A stretch of 64,000 bases of DNA from Prochlorococcus sp. MIT 1341 (GCF_034092415.1 NZ_CP139304.1:914001-978000), one strand, 5' to 3'. Positions 29,949-39,906 are shown, numbered from the stretch's first letter. Program-made: numbers and translations. The notes: generated by a model from the letters alone, not told the origin.

Positions 29949-30866
29949 CTAACCCGAAAGCAGAGACTGAAGGGATCTCTTCCAGGGTTCTTTAATATCC
30001 CAAGATTCTTTTCGTGTAAGGCTCATAGATATTCTTTTCTCCGCATATGCTGCTTCATTAATAAATACTGGAACAACAGTTTCGTCATCGGAAAATCTCT
30101 CCACAAAACCATCTGAATGCAAAAACAAAGGAGTACCTTTCTTAATTGGTCGCCAATCATTACCGTGCAAACATTCATGCAAGCATGCAGTTGGAGATCC
30201 TTCAGAATCTCTTGGTAGATCTAAGCTTCCTAAATGGCGATGAACAACAATTTGGTCAGGAAAAGTTTCTTGACCAGATAGATTCTTTGAAATTTCCTCT
30301 AGACAAACTTCCAAAGCTAGAATTGTTTGCTTAATAATTAGTGGGTCCAAAAGATTCTGAGCAACTGGTCCAATCTCAAGGACTAAGCCACATGGCCAGC
30401 TCTCGACTAAAAACCCTTGTTGAGAAGAGTCATCTTCATGCAAGTAAATAGGGAGACCAAGACGAAACTGAATCAGTGACGCTAATGCCAAATCAGAAGG
30501 CCTCCGCCCATAAACAACCAAGCTGGTTCCCATAGAAGCAGTAGTGCTATGGCAATCAAGAACTAACTGACAAGGATTCACTCCATCTTTTCCATAGAGG
30601 TGTAAAAGTTCATTTGCCCGCCGAACCTCAATGTCTTTGCACTGAGAATCACTCAACAGGTCTTGAGAAAAGCTACGATTCAGATCACGATCTAAATATC
30701 TTTTCCCCTTCTGACAGGCAATTGGATTGCCAAGAACTTTTACGGTCCTAAGACCAAATACATCGATCAGGTCTGGTCTTTTTAACCACTGTTCAAAAAG
30801 CCACGGAGCATTAATTTCATTGCCATGGGTACCCGCCACCAAAAGCACCTGAAGGCTTGACATCAT
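29949..30866 (-). CDS. Aspartoacylase-family zinc carboxypeptidase
   Basis: A 305-residue member of the AspA/AstE family (zinc-dependent deacylation of N-acyl amino acids). Zinc and substrate motifs: VAGTHGNEINAPWLFEQW near 10-27 (H and E zinc ligands), YLDRDLNRSFS near 57-67 and LVLDCHSTTASMG near 102-114. The usual arginine and catalytic glutamate (GLVLEIGPV) are present. The physiological substrate in Prochlorococcus is unknown. Confidence 0.85.
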   Translation of the reverse strand: MMSSLQVLLVAGTHGNEINAPWLFEQWLKRPDLIDVFGLRTVKVLGNPIACQKGKRYLDRDLNRSFSQDLLSDSQCKDIEVRRANELLHLYGKDGVNPCQLVLDCHSTTASMGTSLVVYGRRPSDLALASLIQFRLGLPIYLHEDDSSQQGFLVESWPCGLVLEIGPVAQNLLDPLIIKQTILALEVCLEEISKNLSGQETFPDQIVVHRHLGSLDLPRDSEGSPTACLHECLHGNDWRPIKKGTPLFLHSDGFVERFSDDETVVPVFINEAAYAEKRISMSLTRKESWDIKEPWKRSLQSLLSG

Positions 30867-30922
30867 TTTTAAATAGCTATCTTCAGATTGGCGGAAATTT
30901 GCTTTAAAAGGAAGGCCTCACC

Positions 30923-31915
30923 ATGTCAATTCCACCAGTTGTAGTAGCAACAGCCCGCATGGGATGGAATTGGCAATGGAATCAACTAATGAATGGGCTG
31001 GCACCAGCCGATGTAGAAGGAAATTATCAGCGTCCTCAAAGTCAGCATCGCAAAGCAAAGTTAACTGAAGTTTGCGAGCTAGAACAAAGGTCCTCTGAGC
31101 TTCTCCCAAGACTGCTAATTGGCAGAAGCTGCCCTTGGGCGCATAGGACTTGGTTAGTCCATCAACTTAGAGACCTTAAAGATACCCTCACTATTCAACT
31201 TGTATATGCGAACCATTCGGCTGGGAGATGGGAACTTGAAACTCCTTGGATGGGATGCGAATCACTTCTAGATATCTACAAACGCTGTGGAAGCCCTCCT
31301 AGCCATAGAGCAACAGTTCCTGCACTTGTTGACCCAGGTAAAAATCAAGAGGAAAACCCCTCTTTAATTGGCAATGAGAGCACTCAACTGATCAAGGTAC
31401 TAAACCAATGGCCTACTTCAAAAAAGTCAGATGACCTTGCCCCAGCAAAACTAAAAGATGAAATAAACAATTGGGACAGAAAGCTGAAACATTCCGTTAA
31501 TGATGGAGTGTATAGGTGTGGTTTTGCGCGCAATCAAGCTGCATACAACAAAGCATCCCAAGAACTCTTCTCTTCTTTAGAGATGGTGGATAAAAGTCTT
31601 TCCCGCAAAGGACCATGGCTATGCGGCAAAAAAATTACCCTTGCAGATATTCGTCTTTTCCCAACACTTATCAGATGGGAAATGATCTATATGCCACTAT
31701 TTGGATGCAGCCAACGACCACTCTGGTCATTCAGGAATATCTGGCAATGGAGACAGCGCTTCATGGCCCTCCAATCTGTCTCAAGCACATGCGATGCACA
31801 AGCATGGCGTAATGACTACTTTGGAGCGCTATTTCCCTTGAATCCAAGCAACATTGTCCCAGCAGGTCCTGATCTAATGCAAATTATTAATGTATCGGCT
31901 CCCCATCTCCAATGA
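30923..31915 (+). CDS. Glutathionyl-hydroquinone reductase (Xi-class GST)
   Basis: A 330-residue GST-fold protein. The catalytic cysteine is in GRSCPWAHRTW (Cys70), the CPWAHR signature of Xi-class enzymes that reduce glutathionyl-hydroquinones, and the C-terminal helical domain has ITLADIRLFPTLIRWEM. Acts in the cytosol. Its stop overlaps the start of the next gene by four bases (ATGA). Confidence 0.85.
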   Translation: MSIPPVVVATARMGWNWQWNQLMNGLAPADVEGNYQRPQSQHRKAKLTEVCELEQRSSELLPRLLIGRSCPWAHRTWLVHQLRDLKDTLTIQLVYANHSAGRWELETPWMGCESLLDIYKRCGSPPSHRATVPALVDPGKNQEENPSLIGNESTQLIKVLNQWPTSKKSDDLAPAKLKDEINNWDRKLKHSVNDGVYRCGFARNQAAYNKASQELFSSLEMVDKSLSRKGPWLCGKKITLADIRLFPTLIRWEMIYMPLFGCSQRPLWSFRNIWQWRQRFMALQSVSSTCDAQAWRNDYFGALFPLNPSNIVPAGPDLMQIINVSAPHLQ

Positions 31916-32586
31916 AAGAAAACTCACAAGCCTTGAACACCAAAAACCCAGATTTTGAGGAGAAAGAGCTTGAAGGTGTTTATGGAAGTTATCGAATTAC
32001 TCTCCAAGATGCAATTGAGGTCAAATATTATCGCCTAGCATTACTAACTTGTGGGATTTCTCTTGTTGCAGGTCTTGTTCAATGGCTGCTCCTTCATTCT
32101 AATTGGGCTGTTCTTTGGATGATTCCTCTATCAATCAGCTTAGGGCTAGCCTTGAATTGGATTCATATTTATCTAGAACCACTTCATAGATTACTTCAGG
32201 CCTTATGGCTAACTGGAACAATTGGAATTATATGGTTATCTATAAAAGTTGGAGTAACTAACCTGCTACCTAGCCTTGAGGTTCAACCACTTTTAATTTT
32301 AGTTATAGGGCCTTTTTTTGCAGCACTAACAGGAGTAGGTTTTAAAGAATTCTTTTGCTTTCGAAGACCTGAGGCAATTGGGTTAACCCTTTTAATACCA
32401 ATGGCCTTAATAGGTCATCTCAGCCAATTTCTAAATCATTCATTAACTTCAGGAATGTTGTTTACAGCAGCCCTTCTTTTACTCATCTTATCTATAAGAA
32501 AATTTGGAATGGATGCTGCTTCTGACATCGGAGATAAAAGCATTTTCGACTATCTAGCCCAAAGAAAATCTGCAAACGCTTCATAA
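31912..32586 (+). CDS. DUF2301-type membrane protein
   Basis: A 224-residue protein with a soluble N-terminal segment (GVYGSYRITLQDAIEVKYYR) and about six membrane helices from residue 42 onward, ending in a polar tail. The combination matches the DUF2301 family as I recall it; function unknown. Overlaps the GST gene by four bases, so the two are one operon. Confidence 0.65.
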   Translation: MKENSQALNTKNPDFEEKELEGVYGSYRITLQDAIEVKYYRLALLTCGISLVAGLVQWLLLHSNWAVLWMIPLSISLGLALNWIHIYLEPLHRLLQALWLTGTIGIIWLSIKVGVTNLLPSLEVQPLLILVIGPFFAALTGVGFKEFFCFRRPEAIGLTLLIPMALIGHLSQFLNHSLTSGMLFTAALLLLILSIRKFGMDAASDIGDKSIFDYLAQRKSANAS

Positions 32587-33268
32587 GGACAATTTCTTTC
32601 AGGCGAATATAAAGTTGAAATTACCAACAACCTTTTCAAAGGCAAACTATTCATATATGCTAAATACCAACTAATTTACCATTCTAAAAGTTACATTAGA
32701 AAGAGAAAGTTAGGTCCTACCCAAAAGATTTTATTTTTCCTAAAACATAATCATACCTTTTATTAAAAGGGACCTTTCTAATTTTTTCAAAGCTAATTCC
32801 ATCGCAATGAAAGGCAGCCCTTAGGAACCGATGAATTTCCATCTGATCAGCTTATTGTCAAAGGCAAACCCCATTAGCCCTCAAAGACAAAAATCGCACT
32901 CTAAAAACTGGCGAGGCGAAGACTTGTCAATCTTTATCTAACAAGAGCAGAACAACTTATTCATGCTCTTCAAGGGTCTAAGCGTTCCAATACCGATGCG
33001 CCTTGGATTGAATCTGCAAAATAAAGTTTCTTCGTAGATCCCACAACTAAAAACACTTTGGATCCATCCCAAAAATATCCGACATACCTTTATTGCATTG
33101 CCCCATAAAGAGACCTATCTCGCTTTTTGCAGCCAGTAGCAACCGATACCCATTCTTGGGAATGGTGTTGTAACGCAAACCAAATGACATTTACCCCCAT
33201 GGCATCATCGGTCAAGGGCACTAAAGTATTTGTGTCGAACAAGACCTTAGAGGTCACTAGCAAGCTTC
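32587..33268. other. 682-bp gap with a gene relic
   Basis: Between the DUF2301 gene and the CP12-like gene. No complete gene. It holds a short plausible coding relic at 32905-33024 (separate entry), AT-rich sequence before it, and a small CCCATTC/GAATGG hairpin near 33150-33168. It should also contain the CP12-like gene's promoter; none is obvious. Confidence 0.5.
32905..33024 (+). pseudogene. Short coding relic
   Basis: Between stops, one frame reads ARRRLVNLYLTRAEQLIHAL then QGSKRSNTDAPWIESAK and a TAA at 33022. The composition is protein-like, but there is no ATG/GTG/TTG start (only CTG at 32908), and nothing joins it upstream. It is either a remnant of a small gene or one with an atypical start. 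Confidence 0.3.
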
Positions 33269-33487
33269 ATGAACTCCATCGACGAACACATTAAAAAGGA
33301 TCAATCAGAGATCCAGTCAGCAAAAGCCCAAGGGGACCAAGCCAAAGTGCGTCACCTTACAGATGAGCTTCATTCTCTTGAGGAATACAAAGAACATCAT
33401 CCAGATGACAAGCATGACCCTAATGCCCTGGAATTGTTTTGTGATGCAAATCCTGATGAGCCAGAGTGTCTCGTTTACGACGATTAA
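33269..33487 (+). CDS. CP12-like Calvin-cycle regulatory peptide
   Basis: A 72-residue acidic, probably disordered protein. Its C-terminus ELFCDANPDEPECLVYDD matches the C-terminal CP12 loop, with the cysteine pair at about 58 and 67 and the terminal YDD that inserts into the GAPDH active site. The N-terminal cysteine pair of plant-type CP12 is absent. CP12 binds GAPDH and phosphoribulokinase in the dark; this short form probably makes only the GAPDH contact redox-dependent. Start ATG 33269; a 24-bp hairpin follows the stop. Confidence 0.8.
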   Translation: MNSIDEHIKKDQSEIQSAKAQGDQAKVRHLTDELHSLEEYKEHHPDDKHDPNALELFCDANPDEPECLVYDD

Positions 33488-33505
33488 TCAAGGGCAAGCA
33501 ATCTC

Positions 33506-33563
33506 TAACCAATAAATGACATGATTAGGCTCGAAGAAACCTAATCATGTCATTTATTGGTTA
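33506..33563. terminator. 24-bp perfect hairpin between convergent genes
   Basis: Arms 33506-33529 and 33540-33563 are exact reverse complements with a 10-nt loop. It sits between the stops of the CP12-like gene (plus) and the small gene at 33583 (minus), so a bidirectional terminator is the simplest reading, although the stem is AT rich and lacks a T-run. Confidence 0.75.
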
Positions 33564-33582
33564 TTAAATTATGACAAAGACT

Positions 33583-33765
33583 TCAAATATCTTCTTTAAA
33601 GTCGCAAGGGCTACTGGTTAAAGAACAAACAACTGCTTCTTCTTGCTTCATAGCCCTTACTTGAGCTATAGGTCTGCCCATACTGCGCAAGACTTCTATT
33701 TCCTGAGATGTTTGACATCGGGCTATTACCTTCCCCTTTTTGTCAAAGCAGCTGTAAAACTCCAT
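33583..33765 (-). CDS. Small conserved-looking protein, function unknown
   Basis: About 60 residues from ATG 33765: MEFYSCFDKKGKVIARCQTS, then EIEVLRSMGRPIAQVRAMKQ. It resembles a small beta-rich domain with four cysteines (C6, C17, C48, C54). An upstream extension to 33825 is possible but less natural. I do not recognise the family. It is 8 bases... downstream of and on the same strand as obgE's stop-to-start side, and could be a leader gene independent of obgE. Confidence 0.5.
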   Translation of the reverse strand: MEFYSCFDKKGKVIARCQTSQEIEVLRSMGRPIAQVRAMKQEEAVVCSLTSSPCDFKEDI

Positions 33766-33834
33766 GTTTGTTCTAACTCTCCACCATTTATGACTAATAA
33801 ATGGCAAATGGACAAGTCCCCGCAAATATAGTCA

Positions 33835-34824
33835 TTAAATGCCTAGCTCTTCCCAAATCCGATCCAAAAGGTTCTGAAGACCAACTGACATTGCAGCAGA
33901 AATCAGAAATACTTCCCTACCAGTTTGAATTCGAAATTCATCTAAAAGCTGCTTCTGTTTTTCTTTCCCAATTAACTCTTGTTTATTAATCACCACTAAT
34001 CTCGGACGTTCAATTAATCCATGGCCATATGAAATAAGCTCATTTTGAACAACACTTAGGTCTTTCAAAGGATCATCTGAACCTCCGTCAATCAAATGGA
34101 TTAATAATTTTGTGCGCTCTATGTGCCTTAAGAACTCGTGGCCTAATCCTGCCCCTTGCGCTGCACCAGCTATCAAACCAGGAATATCAGCAAAGACTGT
34201 TCCATCCCCAGTAGGTCTACGTACTACTCCTAAATTCGGGATAAGAGTAGTAAATGGATAATCTGCGATCTTTGGACGAGCTTCAGAAAGAACAGCTATC
34301 AAAGTACTCTTACCAGCATTAGGCAATCCAATGATTCCTACCTCAGCAAGCAATTTCAGTTCTAATTGCAATTTCCATTCCTCACCGTCACGCCCTTCGG
34401 TGAATTTTTCAGGAGCCCGATTCCTATTACTTAAATAATGAGCATTACCCAAACCACCTCTTCCACCATATGCGGCTATTAGAGTCTGTCCGGGGTTAGT
34501 CAAATCTCCTAGCAAAATACCAGTATTAAAATGTCTCACTTCTGTTCCACAGGGAACTTTAACTACTAAATCTTTCCCTGTAGCACCAGTTGATCGATTT
34601 GGACCTCCACGGCGTCCATCCTGTGCAATAAAAGACCTTTTATATTTAAAATCCAAAAGGGTCTGAAGATTGGCATCAGCCTGAAACAAAACTCTGCCAC
34701 CGTGTCCACCATCCCCTCCCGATGGGCCACCAGCAGGCACATACTTCTCCCTTCGAAAGGCAACTATACCGTCACCTCCACGACCTCCAAAAACACTTAT
34801 AGATGCATGATCAATGAACTGCAC
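33835..34824 (-). CDS. obgE: GTPase Obg
   Basis: A 329-residue Obg/CgtA GTPase associated with the large ribosomal subunit. The glycine-rich Obg fold is at 1-158 ([27 protein letters not shown]) and the G domain follows with [10 protein letters not shown] (G1), [11 protein letters not shown] (G2), DIPGLI (G3), NKQEL (G4) and SAAM (G5). No C-terminal extension. ATG start at 34824. Confidence 0.97.
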   Translation of the reverse strand: MQFIDHASISVFGGRGGDGIVAFRREKYVPAGGPSGGDGGHGGRVLFQADANLQTLLDFKYKRSFIAQDGRRGGPNRSTGATGKDLVVKVPCGTEVRHFNTGILLGDLTNPGQTLIAAYGGRGGLGNAHYLSNRNRAPEKFTEGRDGEEWKLQLELKLLAEVGIIGLPNAGKSTLIAVLSEARPKIADYPFTTLIPNLGVVRRPTGDGTVFADIPGLIAGAAQGAGLGHEFLRHIERTKLLIHLIDGGSDDPLKDLSVVQNELISYGHGLIERPRLVVINKQELIGKEKQKQLLDEFRIQTGREVFLISAAMSVGLQNLLDRIWEELGI

Positions 34825-34972
34825 AGTCGCAACTATCTTTGATCAATACACAGACTAGGCCTTAACCCTTAATTAACTAACCCAACCCTTTAAAAAATAT
34901 CTCTAAAGTAATGGCAACTTGCAAAAGGTAAATGGCTTTACCTCAAAAACATAACTAGCAATTACGTCTCAA

Positions 34973-37375
34973 TTATTTTGGCCAAACGATACTGCAAGCT
35001 CCTCCTCCATCCTCCTTGGAAGCATCAGTAACTCTCTCAACATAAGGAACTGAATCTAGCCAATGTCTTAATCCATGCTTTAGTTTCCCACTACCAATGC
35101 CATGCATGATCCATATTGGTCCAGTGCTTTTACGCATAAATTCTTCTACGACAACCTCTGCCTCGTGAACTCGCAAACCTCTGACATCAACAGTATTTTT
35201 AGACGTCTTAATTTCATTAGCTCTAGAAAGAGTTAAAGGCGTCTTTACTACTACAACTTGTTCGGTCAAATTTGGCTTTCGGCCATCAAGGCTTTCCACC
35301 GCATGCAAGTTGACTTTGCTCCTCAAAACACCACAACGCACTGTCAAATGCAGTCCATCCTCAGAGATATCTAAAATTTCTCCTGGTTTACCAAGTGCAA
35401 GTAGCCTTATGCGTTCACCAATCTCTGGTCTCCAACCAGGGGAAATTTTCTCGTTAACCTTCTCAACATGTTCAGCCTCAATGCGACGAAGGCGTTGTCC
35501 AACAACCCTGGCTGTTTCACCACTAGCATCAGTATTTCTTAGCTGCCTAATTAATCTGCGGACCTCCTGTTGTCCTTTTTGTATTGAAGCTGATAACTTT
35601 CGGCGCTCATTTTCCTTAATCTCAGCACTTTTCTTGGACTGCTTCTGCCAGTGGTTTAGCAACTGCTCATGAAGCAATTCAGTACGTGCTAAAAGCAAAG
35701 CAGCATTTTCAGCCGCTTCGTGCTGACGCTTTCGTTGTTCCTCTAGTCCTTTAATAACAATATTCACCTCTCCTTCGCTCTTAGAATTTAAAAGCTCTTG
35801 AGCGTGAGTGATAACCTCAGCTGGGCAACCAAGGCGAGAAGCAATATTTAAAGCATTACTTCTCCCGGGGATGCCCCATTGCAACTGATAAGTAGGGGTC
35901 AAAGTCTCTCCATTAAATGCCACAGAAGCATTTTCGAAGCGCGCATCAAAATACTTAAGAGCTTTAAGCTCACCAAAATGAGTTGTTGCAATAGTTAAAC
36001 GTGCTTTATCTGCCAAGGTGCGTAACAACGACATTGCCAGTGCACTCCCTTCACTAGGATCAGTACCTGCTCCAATCTCATCCAGAAGAACTAAAAAAAT
36101 CCCAGGTTGATGAGACAAAATCTGGAGAATGCGACAGATTCGCCTTATATGTCCACTGAAGGTAGACAAATTCTGCTGAAGAGACTGATCATCTCCAATA
36201 TCAGCGAAAACACTTGTAAAGCAGGGCAAGATCGGAGGCCCTTTACACGGTAGGAAAAGACCTGAGCGTGCCATAAGAACCGCTAAGCCTATAGACTTCA
36301 GCGTAACTGTCTTCCCTCCTGTATTTGGGCCAGTTATAGCAACTACTCTCAAGTTAGAAGAAACATCTACAGTTATAGGTACAACAGGTTGGGCCTCTTC
36401 TCGCTTTTGTTTCCAAATCAAAAGTGGATGCCTAAACCCCCTCAAAACAAAAGGAGCTTCTGCATTCTCTTTAAGGTCTGGGGGTAAACCTCCTAAAAAT
36501 CTGCTGTAACGTGCGCGGGCTAAAGCAACATCAAATTGCATAAAGATCTCAATAAGATCTTCGAGTGAATCGGCATTATTAGCAATCTCTCTACTCCATA
36601 GGCCTAAAAGGCGCTGCTCCTCTTTGAAAGTTCGTACCTCTAATTCACTTATCTCATTGGTAAGTTGGATAGTTCCCTTGGGCTCCATGAACAAAGTGTT
36701 TCCAGAAGAGGAACTATCCAAAACCAACCCTGGAAATTGTGCTGCCGCCCCAATCTTTACTGCTACAACAGGTCTACCATTACGCTCTGAAACCACATTA
36801 TCGTTTAAAAGGTTGCCATAGCTCTTTAATAACTCACTAATCAAATCACTTCTTTCCTTTCTCAAGCATTGAATTTGCTTTCTAAAAGCAGCTAAATCAC
36901 TACTTGCTTGATCAGAAACACGACCCCCATGTTCTAAACCACGCTTAAGAGTTCTTTCTAGTTGAGGGTGTGTAACTAAATTAATTAAGCGATCAGTCAA
37001 CGTCGGTCTTAACTCTGCATTATCAATCTGTCGACGTAGATTTCTTACGGATCCAAGAGTCTCTGCAATTGCTAACAACTCCTCACCAGAAGCAATCCCG
37101 CCCTTTCTACATAAAGCTAAAACATGGCTAATATCATGAACACCATGAAATGAAAGACCGCCTTCAATGTCTTGATCTAAAAAATCTATCTCTTTGGTTT
37201 CCTCTAAAAGCAACCTACATGTAGATATATTGCTTAGGACCGGTAAAGATAGGCAATAATTACGACCTTTAACAGTGCTAGCAAAACTTGATAGGTGTTT
37301 ACAAAGAATATGCCATTCCAATAATTCAAGTGTTTCCTCATGAGCTTCAATGGCTAATTTCTCCATTGAGGTCAT
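34973..37375 (-). CDS. mutS2: MutS2 ATPase/endonuclease
   Basis: An 800-residue MutS2. The ATPase core has Walker A GPNTGGKT, VFADIGDDQSLQQNLSTFSG and LLDEIGAGTDPSEG (Walker B region), followed by IATTHFGELK. A coiled coil with many charged residues follows, then a C-terminal Smr domain beginning VDVRGLRVHEAEVVVEEF and containing IMHGIGSGKLKHGLRHWL. MutS2 acts in recombination suppression or ribosome rescue rather than mismatch repair. Confidence 0.96.
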   Translation of the reverse strand: MTSMEKLAIEAHEETLELLEWHILCKHLSSFASTVKGRNYCLSLPVLSNISTCRLLLEETKEIDFLDQDIEGGLSFHGVHDISHVLALCRKGGIASGEELLAIAETLGSVRNLRRQIDNAELRPTLTDRLINLVTHPQLERTLKRGLEHGGRVSDQASSDLAAFRKQIQCLRKERSDLISELLKSYGNLLNDNVVSERNGRPVVAVKIGAAAQFPGLVLDSSSSGNTLFMEPKGTIQLTNEISELEVRTFKEEQRLLGLWSREIANNADSLEDLIEIFMQFDVALARARYSRFLGGLPPDLKENAEAPFVLRGFRHPLLIWKQKREEAQPVVPITVDVSSNLRVVAITGPNTGGKTVTLKSIGLAVLMARSGLFLPCKGPPILPCFTSVFADIGDDQSLQQNLSTFSGHIRRICRILQILSHQPGIFLVLLDEIGAGTDPSEGSALAMSLLRTLADKARLTIATTHFGELKALKYFDARFENASVAFNGETLTPTYQLQWGIPGRSNALNIASRLGCPAEVITHAQELLNSKSEGEVNIVIKGLEEQRKRQHEAAENAALLLARTELLHEQLLNHWQKQSKKSAEIKENERRKLSASIQKGQQEVRRLIRQLRNTDASGETARVVGQRLRRIEAEHVEKVNEKISPGWRPEIGERIRLLALGKPGEILDISEDGLHLTVRCGVLRSKVNLHAVESLDGRKPNLTEQVVVVKTPLTLSRANEIKTSKNTVDVRGLRVHEAEVVVEEFMRKSTGPIWIMHGIGSGKLKHGLRHWLDSVPYVERVTDASKEDGGGACSIVWPK

Positions 37376-37398
37376 CGGGCTTTCTCCTACGGGAATGA

Positions 37399-37785
37399 TT
37401 ATTGAAACTCCTGTTGATTTTTAGGAATCCCTCCTGGAGGCTGATAAAGCATCTCTAGCCAGTTACCTTCTGGGTCCTTTAGATAGAAAGATGCCGTTCC
37501 ATCGCGATGATCATGTACTTCTCCCACTTGCACACCTTCCGCCTGTAATCGTGAATGGAAAGCATCTACTTCTGATCGCCTGTTGAAATGGAATGCAAAA
37601 TGAGGCCCTGCTGAGGTATACCCAGGCCCTAATAAAGCAAGTCCATCTTCACCTGATCTGGTCTCTAAATAGCACCAATCCTCAGCCTCCCATACCATTT
37701 TCATGCCAAGACCAACATAAAAGCACTTAGCCCTGGCCATGTCTTTAACACGAATAGCTACGTGGCCTAGCTTTTGAACATCCAA
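37399..37785 (-). CDS. Glyoxalase/VOC-family protein
   Basis: About 129 residues from TTG 37785 (LDVQKLGHVAIRVKDMARA). VOC metal-site pattern: H in LGHVAIRV, E in WCYLETR, H in PHFAFHF and E in WLEMLYQ, arranged as two beta-alpha-beta-beta-beta units, as in glyoxalase I and dioxygenases. Glyoxalase I (methylglyoxal detoxification) is plausible but not proven. A further TTG at 37863 would add 26 residues that look non-homologous. Confidence 0.75.
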   Translation of the reverse strand: MDVQKLGHVAIRVKDMARAKCFYVGLGMKMVWEAEDWCYLETRSGEDGLALLGPGYTSAGPHFAFHFNRRSEVDAFHSRLQAEGVQVGEVHDHRDGTASFYLKDPEGNWLEMLYQPPGGIPKNQQEFQ

Positions 37786-37909
37786 GATTCTAGTTATGAA
37801 ACTATTAGACCATTTTGCGATGAAATCAGTGAAGATCTGAGTCTTTACTTCAATCTCAAGCAAACTGGAATATCACTCTCAATAAATTCTAATCGAACAA
37901 TTCCACTCA

Positions 37910-38917
37910 CTAATCCAGTTGATTCCTCAACCAACCTGCTGCATCACAGGCATGGTATGTGAGTATCAAATCGGCTCCGGCTCGCTTAAAGCTCAATAAA
38001 GTTTCAAGGACCACTGAACGTTCATCAATCCAACCTTTTTGTGCTGCCGCCTTCACCATTGCATATTCTCCGCTTACGTTATATGCCGCTATGGGTAGTT
38101 CAGACTCTTCCCGCAGGCGATAAATAATATCCAAATATGCGAGCCCAGGTTTAACCATCAAGATATCTGCTCCCTCTTGCTCATCCAGCTGAGCCTCAAT
38201 AATCGCTTCACGAGAATTCGCTGGGTCCATCTGATAAGTACTTTTATCTTTAGGGATGACCTTGCGAGTGTCTAAACGGGGGGCCGAATCAAGAGCTTCT
38301 CTAAAGGGTCCGTAATACGCAGATGAATACTTTGCTGTATAGCTAATGATTCCTACAGGAGCAAAACCTTCATCATCTAACGCTTCACGAATGGCACCAA
38401 CACGACCATCCATCATGTCGCTAGGTCCAATTAAATCTGCTCCAGCCTGTGCTTGAACAACAGCCTGCCGACATAGCTGTTCAATTGTTTCATCATTTAA
38501 AACGATCCCTTCTTTACTGACTATTCCATCATGGCCATCACATGAATAAGGGTCTAAGGCTACGTCAGTCATAACAGTCATATCTGGCAACTCCTTTTTA
38601 ATAAGGCTTATGGCCCGGGGTATGAGTCCATTCTCGTTAAAGCATTCAGAACCATCCTCAGATTTTAAATCTTCAGAGATCTTTGGGAAAAGAACTATGC
38701 AGCGAATACCTAACCCCCAAGCTCTGTGCACCTCATTCAAAACATTGTCCAAGCTCCAACGCTTTGCACCAGGCATGGCACCTATTTCCTCTTCTTGAGA
38801 GCCTTGATGAACAAATAATGGATATATAAAGTCTGAAGGACTTAGTAAGTTCTCTCTAACCATTGCTCGCAGGGAATGTGTCCTACGAAGACGACGAGGG
38901 CGATAAGTTAAATCCAT
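37910..38917 (-). CDS. hemB: Delta-aminolevulinic acid dehydratase (porphobilinogen synthase)
   Basis: A 335-residue HemB condensing two aminolevulinate molecules for haem, chlorophyll and cobalamin synthesis. Visible: RRTHSLRAMVRENLL near the N-terminus, the first lysine in IISYTAKYSSAYYGPFREA, and the Schiff-base lysine in DILMVKPGLAYLDII. The metal site has DVALDPYSCDGHDG rather than the three-cysteine zinc site, so it is the magnesium type as usual in cyanobacteria. Confidence 0.97.
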   Translation of the reverse strand: MDLTYRPRRLRRTHSLRAMVRENLLSPSDFIYPLFVHQGSQEEEIGAMPGAKRWSLDNVLNEVHRAWGLGIRCIVLFPKISEDLKSEDGSECFNENGLIPRAISLIKKELPDMTVMTDVALDPYSCDGHDGIVSKEGIVLNDETIEQLCRQAVVQAQAGADLIGPSDMMDGRVGAIREALDDEGFAPVGIISYTAKYSSAYYGPFREALDSAPRLDTRKVIPKDKSTYQMDPANSREAIIEAQLDEQEGADILMVKPGLAYLDIIYRLREESELPIAAYNVSGEYAMVKAAAQKGWIDERSVVLETLLSFKRAGADLILTYHACDAAGWLRNQLD

Positions 38918-38952
38918 CTAAATTAAATTTGTTGGTCTAATCGTAATCCCGC

Positions 38953-39906
38953 TCATAAACAAGCATCAACAAGCCAAGATGCTCGAGGATCCTCTTTACG
39001 TAGAGATTTTATCTCTTGGAGCAATTCAAGCTCCTTTTCCGTCCATGAAGAAGGTAATTTAAGCGCAGTTTTAAGGAGTAAATCACCATAGCCATTAGCA
39101 GAAGGCCATCCCTTCCCCTTTAATCGAAAGCTTTTTCCCAATGCAGTTCTAGCCGGAATAGTTAATTCAACCTCCCCATCCGGAGTGATGACTGTAACGA
39201 CTGCGCCAAGAACCAATTCTTCCAAAGAAACAGGGAATTCAGCACATAATTGATCTCCATCCAAATGCCAAATTGGATGAGTTTCTACTTTAAGTTTTAA
39301 ATAAAGATCTCCTCTTCTTCCAGTTCCAGGCTGAGAGTTACCCTTACCTTTCAGTCGCAATCGAGAACCTGTTTTGATCCCTTTTGGTATAACCACCTGA
39401 ACACGTTCTTCATTTACTGAAAGAGTTCTTTGCGCACCTCGAAAAGCCTCCTTAAAGGAAATTTTTACAACTACTTCTGCATCAAGATTCGCTGGTGATC
39501 TTGCCTGTGACCGTGGAAACCCTCCAGAACCAGAAAACCCTCCAGGGAAGCCTGTTGACGCTGCCTGAGCGCCACCAAATCGTCCCAACAGTTCATTTAT
39601 GAAATCATCAAAATTTCCATATCTTCCAAAATCAACATCAAAACCAGTGCCATTTCCTGGCATTACACCTGCTTGATTCCAATACTGGCCAAACTGTTCA
39701 TATTTTCGCCGTTTAGCAGGGTCAGATAAGACTTCATATGCCTCATTGACTTCTTTAAAATTTTCTTCTGCCATTGGATCATCAGAATTCAAATCAGGAT
39801 GAAACTTCCTTGCTAACTTCCTAAAAGCATCCTTCACATCTGCGGTGCTTGCATCCCTTTGAAGCCCAAGCACATTGAAATAATCTTTGTACCCACTCGC
39901 ACCCAT
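38953..39906 (-). CDS. DnaJ/CbpA-type co-chaperone
   Basis: A 317-residue J-domain protein. The J domain occupies 8-72 with HPD at 36-38, followed by a glycine/phenylalanine-rich linker (about 95-130) and two C-terminal substrate-binding beta domains (VVKISFKEAFRGAQRTL, LYLKLKVETHPIW). There is no CXXCXGXG zinc finger, so it is type II (CbpA-like), working with a DnaK. Divergent from bicA. Confidence 0.92.
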   Translation of the reverse strand: MGASGYKDYFNVLGLQRDASTADVKDAFRKLARKFHPDLNSDDPMAEENFKEVNEAYEVLSDPAKRRKYEQFGQYWNQAGVMPGNGTGFDVDFGRYGNFDDFINELLGRFGGAQAASTGFPGGFSGSGGFPRSQARSPANLDAEVVVKISFKEAFRGAQRTLSVNEERVQVVIPKGIKTGSRLRLKGKGNSQPGTGRRGDLYLKLKVETHPIWHLDGDQLCAEFPVSLEELVLGAVVTVITPDGEVELTIPARTALGKSFRLKGKGWPSANGYGDLLLKTALKLPSSWTEKELELLQEIKSLRKEDPRASWLVDACL

